NCBI GenBank assembly: GCA_000433535.1
Contig: FR892657.1
Span: 7,900 to 48,680 of the forward strand
Direction of reading: 5' to 3'
DNA: 40,781 nucleotides
From: Dorea sp. CAG:317
GTDB taxonomy: Bacteria > Bacillota > Clostridia > Lachnospirales > Lachnospiraceae
Made by a program: the position numbers and the translations under genes. The notes under the pieces are model-generated. The model searched no databases and was not told the DNA's origin. It saw nothing but the letters and a program-made list of their open reading frames with translations. Every line of letters begins with the position of its first letter. Position 1 is the first letter of the stretch. Positions 7,393 through 15,040 of this stretch are shown here, one piece after another.

Positions 7393-8457
7393 ATGAAAAG
7401 AATTATCTTAACCGGAGGCGGCACTGCCGGGCATGTTACACCTAACATCGCACTTCTCCCTCGTTTAAAAGAATTGCAGTATGATATCCATTATATTGGT
7501 TCTTACAATGGTATCGAAAAAGAACTGATCGAACAGTTCGGGATTCCTTATCACGGAATCGCTACCGGTAAATTAAGACGCTACTTCAGCGTTCAGAATT
7601 TCACCGACCCTTTCCGCGTACTCAAAGGTATGAACGACGCGAAAAAATTAGTAAAAATATTAAAACCGGACGTCATCTTCTCCAAAGGAGGATTTGTATC
7701 GGTTCCTGTTGTACTGGCTGGAAAAAGCCGCCATGTTCCAACAATCATTCATGAATCAGATATGACTCCGGGGCTTGCCAACAAATTGTCTTTATCTGCC
7801 GCTACAAAAGTATGCTGCAACTTCCCTGAGACTTTAAATTATTTACCTACGGGGAAAGCTGTCCTTACCGGTTCTCCTATCCGACAGGAATTACTGACCG
7901 GAGACAAATATAAAGCGCGCGAATTTTTAAAATTTACAGAAGATAAGCCGATTATCATGATCGTAGGCGGCAGCCTTGGTTCTGTAGCCGTAAATGATGC
8001 CGTACGTGCTATCCTTCCGGAACTTTTAAAAACTTATCAGGTAATCCACTTGTGCGGACGCGGCAAAGTAGATGATTCTTTAAAAGATTTAAAGGGTTAT
8101 GCACAGTTTGAATACATAAAAGAAGAATTAAAAGATCTATTTGCTATTACAGACATTGTCATCTCAAGAGCCGGCGCTAATGCAATCTGTGAATTGCTTG
8201 CATTACACAAACCAAATCTTCTGATTCCGCTTTCTGCAAATGCAAGCCGCGGCGACCAGATTTTAAATGCCCGTTCTTTTGAGCGTCAGGGATTCAGCGT
8301 TGTATTAGAAGAAGAGGAATTAACAAATGATGTTCTCCTTTCTTCTATTAATCATTTATATGAAAACAGAGAAACTTATATTTCAACAATGAAACAGTCT
8401 TCTCAGCAGAATTCCATTGACACGATCATCGATCTCATTGAATCTGTAAGCCAATAA
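7393..8457 (+). CDS. murG: MurG, UDP-GlcNAc:lipid I N-acetylglucosaminyltransferase
   Basis: Adds GlcNAc to lipid I to make lipid II at the inner face of the membrane. 354 residues, full length. The N-terminal glycine-rich loop GGGTAGHVTPNIAL is present, with 'SKGGFVSVPVVLAG' and 'IIHESDMTPGLANK'. In the C-terminal half are a second loop 'VGGSLGSVAVN', 'ISRAGANAICELLALHKPNLLIPL' split over the UDP-GlcNAc site, and a final helix. GGGAGG lies 7 bp before the ATG. Unlike the classic arrangement it is not in a dcw cluster but stands alone with its own promoter and terminator, splitting a possible sigma/anti-sigma unit. Confidence 0.96.
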   Translation: MKRIILTGGGTAGHVTPNIALLPRLKELQYDIHYIGSYNGIEKELIEQFGIPYHGIATGKLRRYFSVQNFTDPFRVLKGMNDAKKLVKILKPDVIFSKGGFVSVPVVLAGKSRHVPTIIHESDMTPGLANKLSLSAATKVCCNFPETLNYLPTGKAVLTGSPIRQELLTGDKYKAREFLKFTEDKPIIMIVGGSLGSVAVNDAVRAILPELLKTYQVIHLCGRGKVDDSLKDLKGYAQFEYIKEELKDLFAITDIVISRAGANAICELLALHKPNLLIPLSANASRGDQILNARSFERQGFSVVLEEEELTNDVLLSSINHLYENRETYISTMKQSSQQNSIDTIIDLIESVSQ

Positions 8458-8482
8458 GCTTACACATTTTCATCTCGTGTAT

Positions 8483-8513
8483 AAAACAGGTGCCGGTTCG
8501 GCACCTGTTTTTA
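8483..8513. terminator. Bidirectional terminator between murG and the sigma factor gene
   Basis: A 12-bp perfect stem (8483-8494 with 8500-8511) and a 5-nt loop. A-run on one side and T-run on the other serve both convergent genes. The hairpin overlaps the stop codon of the sigma gene. Confidence 0.9.
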
Positions 8514-9059
8514 TGCATCATTCAAGCGTTCGAATTCCTCTTCATAATTTTTCTTTATCCATTGCTTCGCTCGATACAGCATACTGTGCAGTACGGATAA
8601 TGATACGCCCATAATCTCTGCGACTTCCTTCTGTGGCTTTTCCAATAAATACGTAATCGTCAGTGCTTCATGCCACCGAGGGTTTTCCTCATACAATCTG
8701 GAAAATATTGTTTCCGCAAGTTCATGGTATTCCTTATCTTTAAGTTTTGTAAAGAAATCATCTTCAAGGCTGTCTGTAGGTTCCACTTTCAACGCAATAT
8801 CTTCATCCGCCATTTCACGTCCTTGATCTCTATGATAATTTAACGCCATATGCTTTGCGGTTACTATCACCCATGTATTAATGGCTTTCATATTAATATT
8901 TTCCATGTTCATGTACAGCTTCAAAAATACCTCTTGCGTGATCTCTTCTGCCGCATAATGATTGTTATCGGAATAGTGCAGCGCCGTACGATACACACGT
9001 TCTGCATTTGCTTCATATACTGCATCAAATGCAATTTTACCGATTGCCTTTACTTTCAC
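8511..9059 (-). CDS. ECF-type sigma-70 family RNA polymerase sigma factor
   Basis: 182 residues with only sigma regions 2 and 4. Region 2 contains 'AAEEITQEVFLKLYMNM' and 'INTWVIVTAKHMALNYHRD'. Region 4 is the helix-turn-helix 'QKEVAEIMGVSLSVLHSML', followed by a Lys-rich helix. The start is GTG at 9057-9059, with AGGATAAGAAAG ahead. It lies 38 bp downstream of the HIT hydrolase gene on the same strand and could share its transcript. The probable partner is the DUF4367-type membrane protein beyond murG. Target promoters cannot be read from the sequence. Confidence 0.88.
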   Translation of the reverse strand: MKVKAIGKIAFDAVYEANAERVYRTALHYSDNNHYAAEEITQEVFLKLYMNMENINMKAINTWVIVTAKHMALNYHRDQGREMADEDIALKVEPTDSLEDDFFTKLKDKEYHELAETIFSRLYEENPRWHEALTITYLLEKPQKEVAEIMGVSLSVLHSMLYRAKQWIKKNYEEEFERLNDA

Positions 9060-9097
9060 CTTTCTTATCCTACTCTTTCCATAACGATCCTTATCCC

Positions 9098-9502
9098 TTA
9101 AATTCTGGATAAGATATCTTCTTTATCTGCATCTGTAAGCTCACCCATTTTCCATCCGAGTCCAACCTGATCATCTTTATATCTCGGGATCAAATGCATA
9201 TGGAAATGAAAAACTGTCTGTCCGGCAGCTTCTCCATTATTCTGAACGATATTATATCCGTCGCATCCTAACAGATCTGTAAGTTTTGTAATCATTTTCT
9301 TAGCGAGCACAAGCACTTTTGCCGCCACTTCATCGTCCAATTCATATAAATTTGCATAGTGTTCTTTCGGAAGAATCAGCGCATGTCCTTTCGATGCCGG
9401 GCTTGCATCCAAAATCACACGGAAATCTTCGTCTTCATACAAAGTTGCTGTTGGAATCTCTCCATTTGCCAGTTTGCAAAAAATACAATTTTCATCTTTC
9501 AT
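9098..9502 (-). CDS. HIT family nucleotide hydrolase
   Basis: A 134-residue Hint-branch HIT protein that probably hydrolyses nucleoside phosphoramidates or dinucleotides in the cytoplasm. The catalytic HxHxH motif is HFHMHLIP, with His99, His101 and His103. Cys6 and Cys9 (CIFCK) belong to the N-terminal zinc site seen in many Hint proteins. The 'NNGEAAGQTVFHFH' context is characteristic. The start ATG follows AGAAAAGAGGAAAGTATT. Its upstream region is shared with the divergent histidine kinase gene. Confidence 0.92.
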   Translation of the reverse strand: MKDENCIFCKLANGEIPTATLYEDEDFRVILDASPASKGHALILPKEHYANLYELDDEVAAKVLVLAKKMITKLTDLLGCDGYNIVQNNGEAAGQTVFHFHMHLIPRYKDDQVGLGWKMGELTDADKEDILSRI

Positions 9503-9533
9503 AATACTTTCCTCTTTTCTCTAAAAATTGTAA

Positions 9534-9562
9534 TTGATTATTTGAACCGCCAATGCTAAACT
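9534..9562 (+). promoter_or_regulatory. Possible promoter of the histidine kinase gene
   Basis: TTGATT (9534-9539), a 17-bp spacer, TAAACT (9557-9562). The hexamers are imperfect but correctly spaced and about 30 bp before the start. Confidence 0.45.
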
Positions 9563-9590
9563 GTTTAATCTAGGAAAGGCGGTAATTACT

Positions 9591-10352
9591 ATGTTTACAA
9601 CAACAGACTACGATAATTTACGACAAATCATGGCAGAAAGTCCTGAAAAAAAGGAACTTTTAACAAGACTGCTTGCGTCTCATAAAATGGAAATCAGTAC
9701 CATCAGTCATGAGATCCGAAACCCTTTAACGCTTGTATACAGTATGCTTCAAATGATAGAAACAGCATATCCTGAAGTTTCCACATTTAAGCACTGGTCT
9801 GATCTGCATCAAAATATTGAATATATGAATCAATTATTAGAAGAACTATCTTCATATAACAATGGAGAACGTTTAAACACATCCCAAATAGAAACTAATT
9901 CATTTCTTAAGACACTTGTTTTATCTTTTGCTTCCTCTCTTGTTGATACAGATATTGTCTTCACATCAAAAATCAGTCCTAGGCTTCCCCGAATAAACGG
10001 TGATTCCATCAAGCTCCGTCAGCTTCTTCTGAATCTATTACGAAACGCAAAAGATGCTGTGAGCACTGCTCCTACTGAGAAAGCTGCCGATTCCTGCACC
10101 CAGCCGGAGATTACACTGGAAGCTTACTCAGATACTACTACACTTACCATCCAGATCAAAGACAATGGCTGTGGAATTGAATCCGAACAACTTGAACATA
10201 TCTTCGAACCATTTATCACATATAAAAAAGATGGTACCGGTCTTGGACTTGCCATTTCTCATCGTGTCGCCAAAGCACACCATGGGAATCTGGTTGCATC
10301 GTCAGTTCCCGGCATATCCACTGTATTTACGTTGACGCTTCCAATACAATAA
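9591..10352 (+). CDS. Soluble sensor-less histidine kinase
   Basis: A 253-residue kinase with only the catalytic core. The phosphoacceptor box is ISHEIRNPLT with His40. The N box is 'LRQLLLNLLRNAKDA', the G1 box 'DNGCGIESEQ', the F box 'IFEPFITYKKDG' and the G2 box 'GTGLGLAISHRV'. There is no transmembrane segment or PAS, GAF or HAMP domain, and no response regulator beside it. The H-box resembles NtrB/KinB-type kinases. A role as a phosphodonor to Spo0A or another orphan regulator is possible but unproven. Its last 51 bp overlap the 3' end of the rhomboid gene on the other strand. Confidence 0.88.
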   Translation: MFTTTDYDNLRQIMAESPEKKELLTRLLASHKMEISTISHEIRNPLTLVYSMLQMIETAYPEVSTFKHWSDLHQNIEYMNQLLEELSSYNNGERLNTSQIETNSFLKTLVLSFASSLVDTDIVFTSKISPRLPRINGDSIKLRQLLLNLLRNAKDAVSTAPTEKAADSCTQPEITLEAYSDTTTLTIQIKDNGCGIESEQLEHIFEPFITYKKDGTGLGLAISHRVAKAHHGNLVASSVPGISTVFTLTLPIQ

Positions 10353-10916
10353 TACAGAAAGAATAAAACCAGATAACAGCCCGCCTATATGTGCAAAGTT
10401 ATCCACTCCTCCGCTGGTAAAACCATAGTACAAGCTTAGAATAACCATAAAAGCAAGCCCTCTTCCGGACACATCGCCAATCCTTCCGCGATTACGGATT
10501 GCCACATAGAGAAGCGCTCCCACTATTCCAAATATAGCCCCAGAGGCTCCTGCTGATACCGCAAAGCTTCCGGACATCATATCCCATACCGCAGACAGAA
10601 GATTTCCGCCAAGCCCACTGAGCAAATAAATAATCAAAAATTTAATCGTTCCTATTTCTCTTTCCAGAGTAAATCCGATTACAAGAAGCATCACTATATT
10701 ATTTACCAGATGTTCAAATCCAAAATGCATAAACATACTGGAAAACAACCGATAATATTCTCCTGATCCTAATACATACGGAACATACATAGCACCATGC
10801 TCTAACATGAATGCTCCATCTTCTGTCATACCTTGAAAGGTCAGATAGAAAAATACAATTACATTTGCTGCTGCCAGTAAAATTGTACCTGGTGCAATCC
10901 TCTTCTCAGCTTTCAT
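10302..10916 (-). CDS. Rhomboid family intramembrane serine protease
   Basis: 204 residues with six hydrophobic segments. The catalytic pair is Ser125 in GASGAIFG and His176 in 'NFAHIGGL'. The 'MFMHFGFEHLVNNI' stretch carries the conserved His/Asn of the oxyanion region. The enzyme cleaves transmembrane segments of membrane proteins; its substrate is unknown. An extended -10 (TGATATAAT, about 10948-10956) lies upstream, so it probably has its own promoter although it follows the tad-like locus. Its final 17 codons run antisense into the histidine kinase gene. Confidence 0.92.
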   Translation of the reverse strand: MKAEKRIAPGTILLAAANVIVFFYLTFQGMTEDGAFMLEHGAMYVPYVLGSGEYYRLFSSMFMHFGFEHLVNNIVMLLVIGFTLEREIGTIKFLIIYLLSGLGGNLLSAVWDMMSGSFAVSAGASGAIFGIVGALLYVAIRNRGRIGDVSGRGLAFMVILSLYYGFTSGGVDNFAHIGGLLSGFILSVLLYWKRQRKYSGYAGN

Positions 10917-10947
10917 TTATCGTTAATCACTTTCCGAATTTTTTTCT

Positions 10948-10956
10948 ATTATATCA
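10948..10956 (-). promoter_or_regulatory. Extended -10 promoter element of the rhomboid gene
   Basis: TGATATAAT on the minus strand, with the TATAAT hexamer at 10948-10953 preceded by TG. The -35 element is weak. Confidence 0.45.
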
Positions 10957-10992
10957 CAGATAAATTTTTTGTGCAGAACTTTCTTCTTTTCT

Positions 10993-11724
10993 CTAAAACT
11001 CCTCTTCTTCTATATGTAATCCGTCCCACTCTCCCCACCTCGGTTTTCGGTGTCTATAGAGGAATTTTTTGACAGGTGTCCACAAATTTTCCGTTTCTTC
11101 CATGATTCGCATGCCCATTTCCTGCTCTGCGATCCAATCATGCTCTTCCCTGTCATAACTCATCGCTCTGCTCCTCTCTTCCTCATCTTCTGCATGAACC
11201 TCTTCTTTGTCTTCGCTTTCTTCTACAAAACACTCTTCTATGATTTTATCAAGGCTATAATTTTCTTCCATTGTTTCTTTGTGCAGTAAAAACACAAGTC
11301 TTACACACTCTTTTTCTTTATAATCTGCTTTCTTCACAAAATACTCTGTAAGTTCATGGATATCCTCCCATAACTGTGTGTTTTTCAGTGGATAATAACA
11401 GAAATAAAATTTCTCCTCTTCGTAAAAAATATATTCCGGTCTTAATAAAATACAATGAATGTTTAATAGATATTTTTCGATATTCTTTATCACGGATTTT
11501 AAATCAGATAGAAAGTTTTTAATATCTTTTGCCTTTATTTCATTTCTTTCATACAGTGCTTTCATAGATATTTTCCCGCTGACATCATAATCATAGCAAC
11601 TGTTTCCATTCATTCCGCGTCCTCTGACTTTTAAAATGCCTTCGATATCATTAGCTTCTAACATTCTCATTTGATAATCTTCTTCATATATCGAAGCTTC
11701 TTCAACTGTAATTCGCCGCTCCAT
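10993..11724 (-). CDS. DUF6382 domain protein without FHA domain
   Basis: A 243-residue soluble protein. Residues 15-150 match the DUF6382 pattern: 'YEEDYQMRMLEANDIEGIL', 'YDVSGKISMKALYERNEIKAKDI' (read as two adjoining blocks) and 'ILLRPEYIFYEEEKFYFCYYP'. It then becomes a Glu/Asp-rich linker (about 168-190) and a short basic/aromatic tail. Many family members carry a C-terminal FHA phosphothreonine-binding domain after such a linker. None is visible here, so the protein is either a short form or has lost it. The start ATG follows GGGAGGTTATCA and overlaps the end of the upstream TadE-like gene. It is the last gene of the tad-like locus. Confidence 0.7.
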   Translation of the reverse strand: MERRITVEEASIYEEDYQMRMLEANDIEGILKVRGRGMNGNSCYDYDVSGKISMKALYERNEIKAKDIKNFLSDLKSVIKNIEKYLLNIHCILLRPEYIFYEEEKFYFCYYPLKNTQLWEDIHELTEYFVKKADYKEKECVRLVFLLHKETMEENYSLDKIIEECFVEESEDKEEVHAEDEEERSRAMSYDREEHDWIAEQEMGMRIMEETENLWTPVKKFLYRHRKPRWGEWDGLHIEEEEF

Positions 11725-12136
11725 TGATAACCTCCCTCAGTTTACGTTTCTTCCGAATATAAGCTTCAGGCTCCGTCACCGAAGCTCTCTTTCGCACAGA
11801 CACTCGGAATTTTCCTTTTTCTGCGGTAGCTTCTACTAATATCTGCTTTTCCCCTATTGATATATTGACACTGCTTCCTGCGAATAAAATACATTTCCCT
11901 TCTGTCCTTTCCGCAAATAACGCCGTCAGTTCTCCCTCATCCACACCTTCTGCCTCTCTCATTTTTGTACTACCTACCACCGACGTTTCATAAGCTGCCG
12001 CAGCTATGATATTTTTATCGTGGAAATAAAATACTGTTAATATACAGCTTAATATCAGAAACAATATGATCGGCATCAGCAGTGACATTTCTACCGTCAT
12101 ACTTCCGTTTACTTTTTTTAATCTTATACGCTTCAT
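11702..12136 (-). CDS. TadE-like pseudopilin (144 residues)
   Basis: An N-terminal basic stretch MKRIRLKKVNG is followed by SMTVEMSLLMPIILFLIL, the TadE/TadG-type pilin-like segment that anchors the protein and may be cut by the prepilin peptidase. The remaining 100 residues form a compact extracytoplasmic domain with alternating strands, ending in a very basic tail. The gene lies 12 bp after the prepilin peptidase gene and overlaps the DUF6382 gene by 23 bp. It is probably a minor pilin or assembly factor of the tad-like apparatus. Confidence 0.75.
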   Translation of the reverse strand: MKRIRLKKVNGSMTVEMSLLMPIILFLILSCILTVFYFHDKNIIAAAAYETSVVGSTKMREAEGVDEGELTALFAERTEGKCILFAGSSVNISIGEKQILVEATAEKGKFRVSVRKRASVTEPEAYIRKKRKLREVINGAANYS

Positions 12137-12148
12137 TTTGCCCCCTGT

Positions 12149-12589
12149 TCAAAGCGGTCCTGTCACCAGATACAACAAATACCCTGCGGTTAAAAAAGGG
12201 AAAAATGGAAGTGTACATTTTCTGGACATTTTCCTGCTGCTCAGTACGAGCACTGCACCAATGGTCAAAAGCGTAAAGGCACCGGATAATACCAACAGAA
12301 GTTTCCATATCCCCATATAGATACCAAGAATCAAAATTGCCAGACTGTCGCCATACCCTAACTTCTCCCCTGTAACTCTGCTTATAAAAAGGAAAAGGAT
12401 GCCAATTGCAATTCCCCCTCCCAGAATCCATACATTCTCTTGTTCCATACAGATCCGATACACGCACGCTCCCACTGCGCCCATGGCGAGAATCTCGCCC
12501 GGAACCTTCCGGTAATGTATATCTGCAATTGATAATCCGGCAAGGCTTCCCAGACAAATAATTTCACTTACTGTCCACATTTTGAACAA
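12149..12589 (-). CDS. A24-type prepilin peptidase (TadV/CpaA-like)
   Basis: 146 residues, nearly all hydrophobic, with about five transmembrane helices. The two catalytic aspartates are Asp23 in 'SIADIHYRKVP' and Asp81 in the GxGD motif, here GYGD (78-81). It lacks the N-terminal methylase domain of PilD-type enzymes, as is normal for TadV/CpaA. It should cleave the Flp pilin and TadE-like leaders encoded next to it. Its start overlaps the end of the upstream TadE-like gene by 22 bp. Confidence 0.88.
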   Translation of the reverse strand: MFKMWTVSEIICLGSLAGLSIADIHYRKVPGEILAMGAVGACVYRICMEQENVWILGGGIAIGILFLFISRVTGEKLGYGDSLAILILGIYMGIWKLLLVLSGAFTLLTIGAVLVLSSRKMSRKCTLPFFPFLTAGYLLYLVTGPL

Positions 12590-13374
12590 GCCCCCTTTCC
12601 GACCGCCTCTGACAGGGGAATTGCATAAACTGTCCTTTTCAGTCCACTGCAGGACAACGAGCTGTGGTAGCAGTCACCATAGTCTGTAATATAGACATTC
12701 CCACTGCTTATGTTCCCGCAATGCTCACAAGGATGATATTTCCCTCCACTTTCATTTCGCATATGCTCAATTTCCGAAGCTGATGCCATATGAATAGACA
12801 ATTTTAAATGCGTACAATTATAATCCTTATGATATACAACACCGGTCTCCGTTATATAAACCGTTTCTGAGTCATCGCTCTCAAATCCCGCCTTCTCATA
12901 GCCACACCACGTTTTTACCTTTATTGATTCCCTGTAAGACACAGGTGGTATTGCAAAAATCGGCACCGGAATCCGAATCTTATATACTGCCGTAAGCTGT
13001 GCAATTCCTGTCCGCCCGGACATGTGTGACTGACTGCAGTCAATACCTCCGCTCCCGCCTTCCATGATACTTCTTTGAAGACGTTCTGCCCCAATCGAAG
13101 ATACCACGTCACTTTCCACTTTAGATGGCAACAGAAATTGTTGGTCATATCCTTGCTCTGCCAATAATTTCCCTGCATCCTGAAGTCCGCTCCGAACCGC
13201 AGTTTGTACAGACATAATTTCCATAAGATAAAAAAGACAAAGCACAGCAAAGAAAAAAACAGGAACTGCCATAGCTGCCTCCACCGTAATACTTCCTTTT
13301 ACAGAGGTGGAGACAGATGCCCTTTCAGATTGTGAATCATAGATATAGTTTAAGGGGAGTTTACGATTATTCAT
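12568..13374 (-). CDS. TadE-like protein with duplicated Cys-rich C-terminal module
   Basis: 268 residues. The pilin-like segment GSITVEAAMAVPVFFFAVLC spans about 27-46. After an extracytoplasmic region come two copies of a module. Copy 1 (about 172-220) runs VYITETGVVYH, Cys187, then CEHCG (216, 219). Copy 2 (about 227-267) runs VYITDYGDCYH, Cys242, then CSKCG (263, 266). Each copy has the pattern YH, C, spacer, CxxC, which looks like a small metal-binding or disulfide-linked fold. I know this motif only loosely from other secreted clostridial proteins. ATG at 13372-13374 is the likely start, though AAGGAG is 13 bp away. Confidence 0.72.
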   Translation of the reverse strand: MNNRKLPLNYIYDSQSERASVSTSVKGSITVEAAMAVPVFFFAVLCLFYLMEIMSVQTAVRSGLQDAGKLLAEQGYDQQFLLPSKVESDVVSSIGAERLQRSIMEGGSGGIDCSQSHMSGRTGIAQLTAVYKIRIPVPIFAIPPVSYRESIKVKTWCGYEKAGFESDDSETVYITETGVVYHKDYNCTHLKLSIHMASASEIEHMRNESGGKYHPCEHCGNISSGNVYITDYGDCYHSSLSCSGLKRTVYAIPLSEAVGKGACSKCGQ

Positions 13375-13423
13375 GGCGCGAATCCATCTCCTTTCTTTCG
13401 TTTCTTTTTATAAATTGGGATGT

Positions 13424-13439
13424 ATGCCCGAAAGGGCAT
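13424..13439. other. Small intercistronic hairpin inside the tad-like locus
   Basis: ATGCCC (13424-13429), loop GAAA, GGGCAT (13434-13439), between the DUF5702 and TadE-like genes. There is no adjacent T-run, so it is more likely an mRNA stability element than a terminator. Confidence 0.4.
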
Positions 13440-13466
13440 CTGTCCCCACCCCTGCGTTTTTTCTTA

Positions 13467-14831
13467 TCAGTTATATCCAAAATACGTAGAAAAACGATAG
13501 TGGATTCCTCTTCTCAACTTGCAGGTACTGTCCATCTCCATCTTGCTGACACATTGATCTGCCCGAAAAGCGGTCAGCCCATGTTTCGTTCGAAGATTAT
13601 TCTCTATCAAATCCAGCGCGCGCATCCCCAATGCTTCTTTCTTTTCCAGAAATAGTAATATCCGCAGATACTCTTCATAGGTGAGCCCGTTTCCCGTATC
13701 TTGTCCATCATTCAAGCTCTTATCTTGTCCAAGCTTTAGAAGATCCGACAGAGATAATTGCCAGCTTTCTTCATTTTTCATCAACGGCACCTTCCCTTTA
13801 TTCAGAAGTGCACGCACATCCATCAAACATTCTCCATAAGCCCACGCAAGTAAAATCACCTGCGCAGCAGCCTGTGTAATAGCCGGCACTGCCAAGAGAG
13901 AGCATAAGGTAAGTGCCATCGCCTCTGCTTCTGCTTTTTTTGTACTGCTGCCCTGCAAATGCATATAATTAGGAACGAAACGAAAAAGGAGCAATTGATT
14001 TACGACTGCCTCTAAATTTTCACGATCACTTTCTTTGCCTGCCAACAGATATTCCAATTCATAATCCAGCGCCCCCTTGTCTTCTTCGCTCACAGCGTGA
14101 CCAAAATGGTCGGTGAGATACCTTCCAAAAAGAAGATGATCCACGGTTCCCGCCTCCGCCGTTACATCTGAGAAATCACCATATCCCTGATTTCTCTGTC
14201 TCTTGGAAACCACGGATGCAAGCGCTATTTTTTTCTCCGACACCTGCCGATCTTCCGGCATTACCAAAGATAAAATCGGACTTTTCTTAAGCTCCTCCAC
14301 ATAAGCAATGGGATTATCTTCGGAGGACAGTTCCCCCTCTTGTTCTTCCAGCAGCTGATCCAAATGTTCTTGCTCCGTCTTTCCCGTTTGCTCATACTCG
14401 ATAATCTGCTCATCCTGCTTTTTCCATATGTCTGTCATCCCCACCTGCTCTTTGACAAGATCGATTCCATATTGCTGTTCCATGTAAGCAGCCACCTGTT
14501 CATAGAATGCCAGCCCTCCATGGTCTGTTAAGTATTGGATCCTTCTGACCTGATGTTCCATATTCTGCGCTCCGTAATACTCCAACCGCCGAATGACCAT
14601 GTCCTCTCCGTATTGACTCGTTTCATACCCTGTATCCAGTGCGAATATTTCATATTCTTCTAATAGTTCCTTTTGATATTCCGCAAATACTGACTCCATT
14701 GCCCGGTTCATATCCGCGCGCCTGTAGTTTTTTGCCATCTGGATGGATGCACTCTCCATAATCCCGCCCACGAAAGTCATCAGTAAAATAAACACAAGAC
14801 TAAGATACGCGGTCACTTCTCCTCTTTTCAT
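13467..14831 (-). CDS. DUF5702 domain protein of the tad-like locus
   Basis: About 454 residues from ATG at 14829-14831 (MKRGEVTAYLSLVFILLM). A GTG eight codons upstream (14853-14855) is also in frame, but neither has a clear ribosome binding site. The ATG lies 4 bp after the flp stop, which suggests translational coupling. One N-terminal membrane helix is followed by a long, mostly helical extracytoplasmic region. Strings such as 'NRAMESVFAEYQKELLEEYEIFALD' (in two blocks) are typical of DUF5702 proteins of clostridial tad loci. The two hydrophobic stretches near residue 310-340 may be additional membrane contacts. Role unknown; presumed assembly component. Confidence 0.75.
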   Translation of the reverse strand: MKRGEVTAYLSLVFILLMTFVGGIMESASIQMAKNYRRADMNRAMESVFAEYQKELLEEYEIFALDTGYETSQYGEDMVIRRLEYYGAQNMEHQVRRIQYLTDHGGLAFYEQVAAYMEQQYGIDLVKEQVGMTDIWKKQDEQIIEYEQTGKTEQEHLDQLLEEQEGELSSEDNPIAYVEELKKSPILSLVMPEDRQVSEKKIALASVVSKRQRNQGYGDFSDVTAEAGTVDHLLFGRYLTDHFGHAVSEEDKGALDYELEYLLAGKESDRENLEAVVNQLLLFRFVPNYMHLQGSSTKKAEAEAMALTLCSLLAVPAITQAAAQVILLAWAYGECLMDVRALLNKGKVPLMKNEESWQLSLSDLLKLGQDKSLNDGQDTGNGLTYEEYLRILLFLEKKEALGMRALDLIENNLRTKHGLTAFRADQCVSKMEMDSTCKLRRGIHYRFSTYFGYN

Positions 14832-14835
14832 AGCT

Positions 14836-15012
14836 TCAGATGCCGGCGCTTTCACTTGTGATCTTTTGAAATATATTCTGAACCAGACTTGTAAGCTGTG
14901 ATTTAAAAATCAGCACAAGCCCAATCAACACGACCAGTATGAGAATCACCTCTACGACTCCTATTCCCCGTTCTTCTGTTAAAATTCTTTTTAAATAATA
15001 CAGTCTCCACAT
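14836..15012 (-). CDS. Flp1-like type IVb pilin, 58 residues
   Basis: A short gene between the TadC-like and DUF5702 genes. Translation begins MWRLYYLKRILTEERGIGVV and continues with EVILILVVLIGLVLIF and a polar tail ending ESAGI. This is the Flp design: a short basic leader, a Gly just before a Val/Glu-containing hydrophobic helix, then a short tail. The prepilin cut would fall after the Gly in ERGIGV, with Glu at position +5 or near it. GAAAGGGGAAATT precedes the ATG at 15010-15012. It is the only candidate major pilin of the locus. Confidence 0.8.
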   Translation of the reverse strand: MWRLYYLKRILTEERGIGVVEVILILVVLIGLVLIFKSQLTSLVQNIFQKITSESAGI

Positions 15013-15040
15013 ACAATTTCCCCTTTCTTTTTACTTCGTA

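Noticed and set aside
12082..12557. Overlapping frames antisense or out of phase with the prepilin peptidase gene
   Set aside because: Shadows of a hydrophobic gene; the peptidase frame carries both catalytic aspartates.
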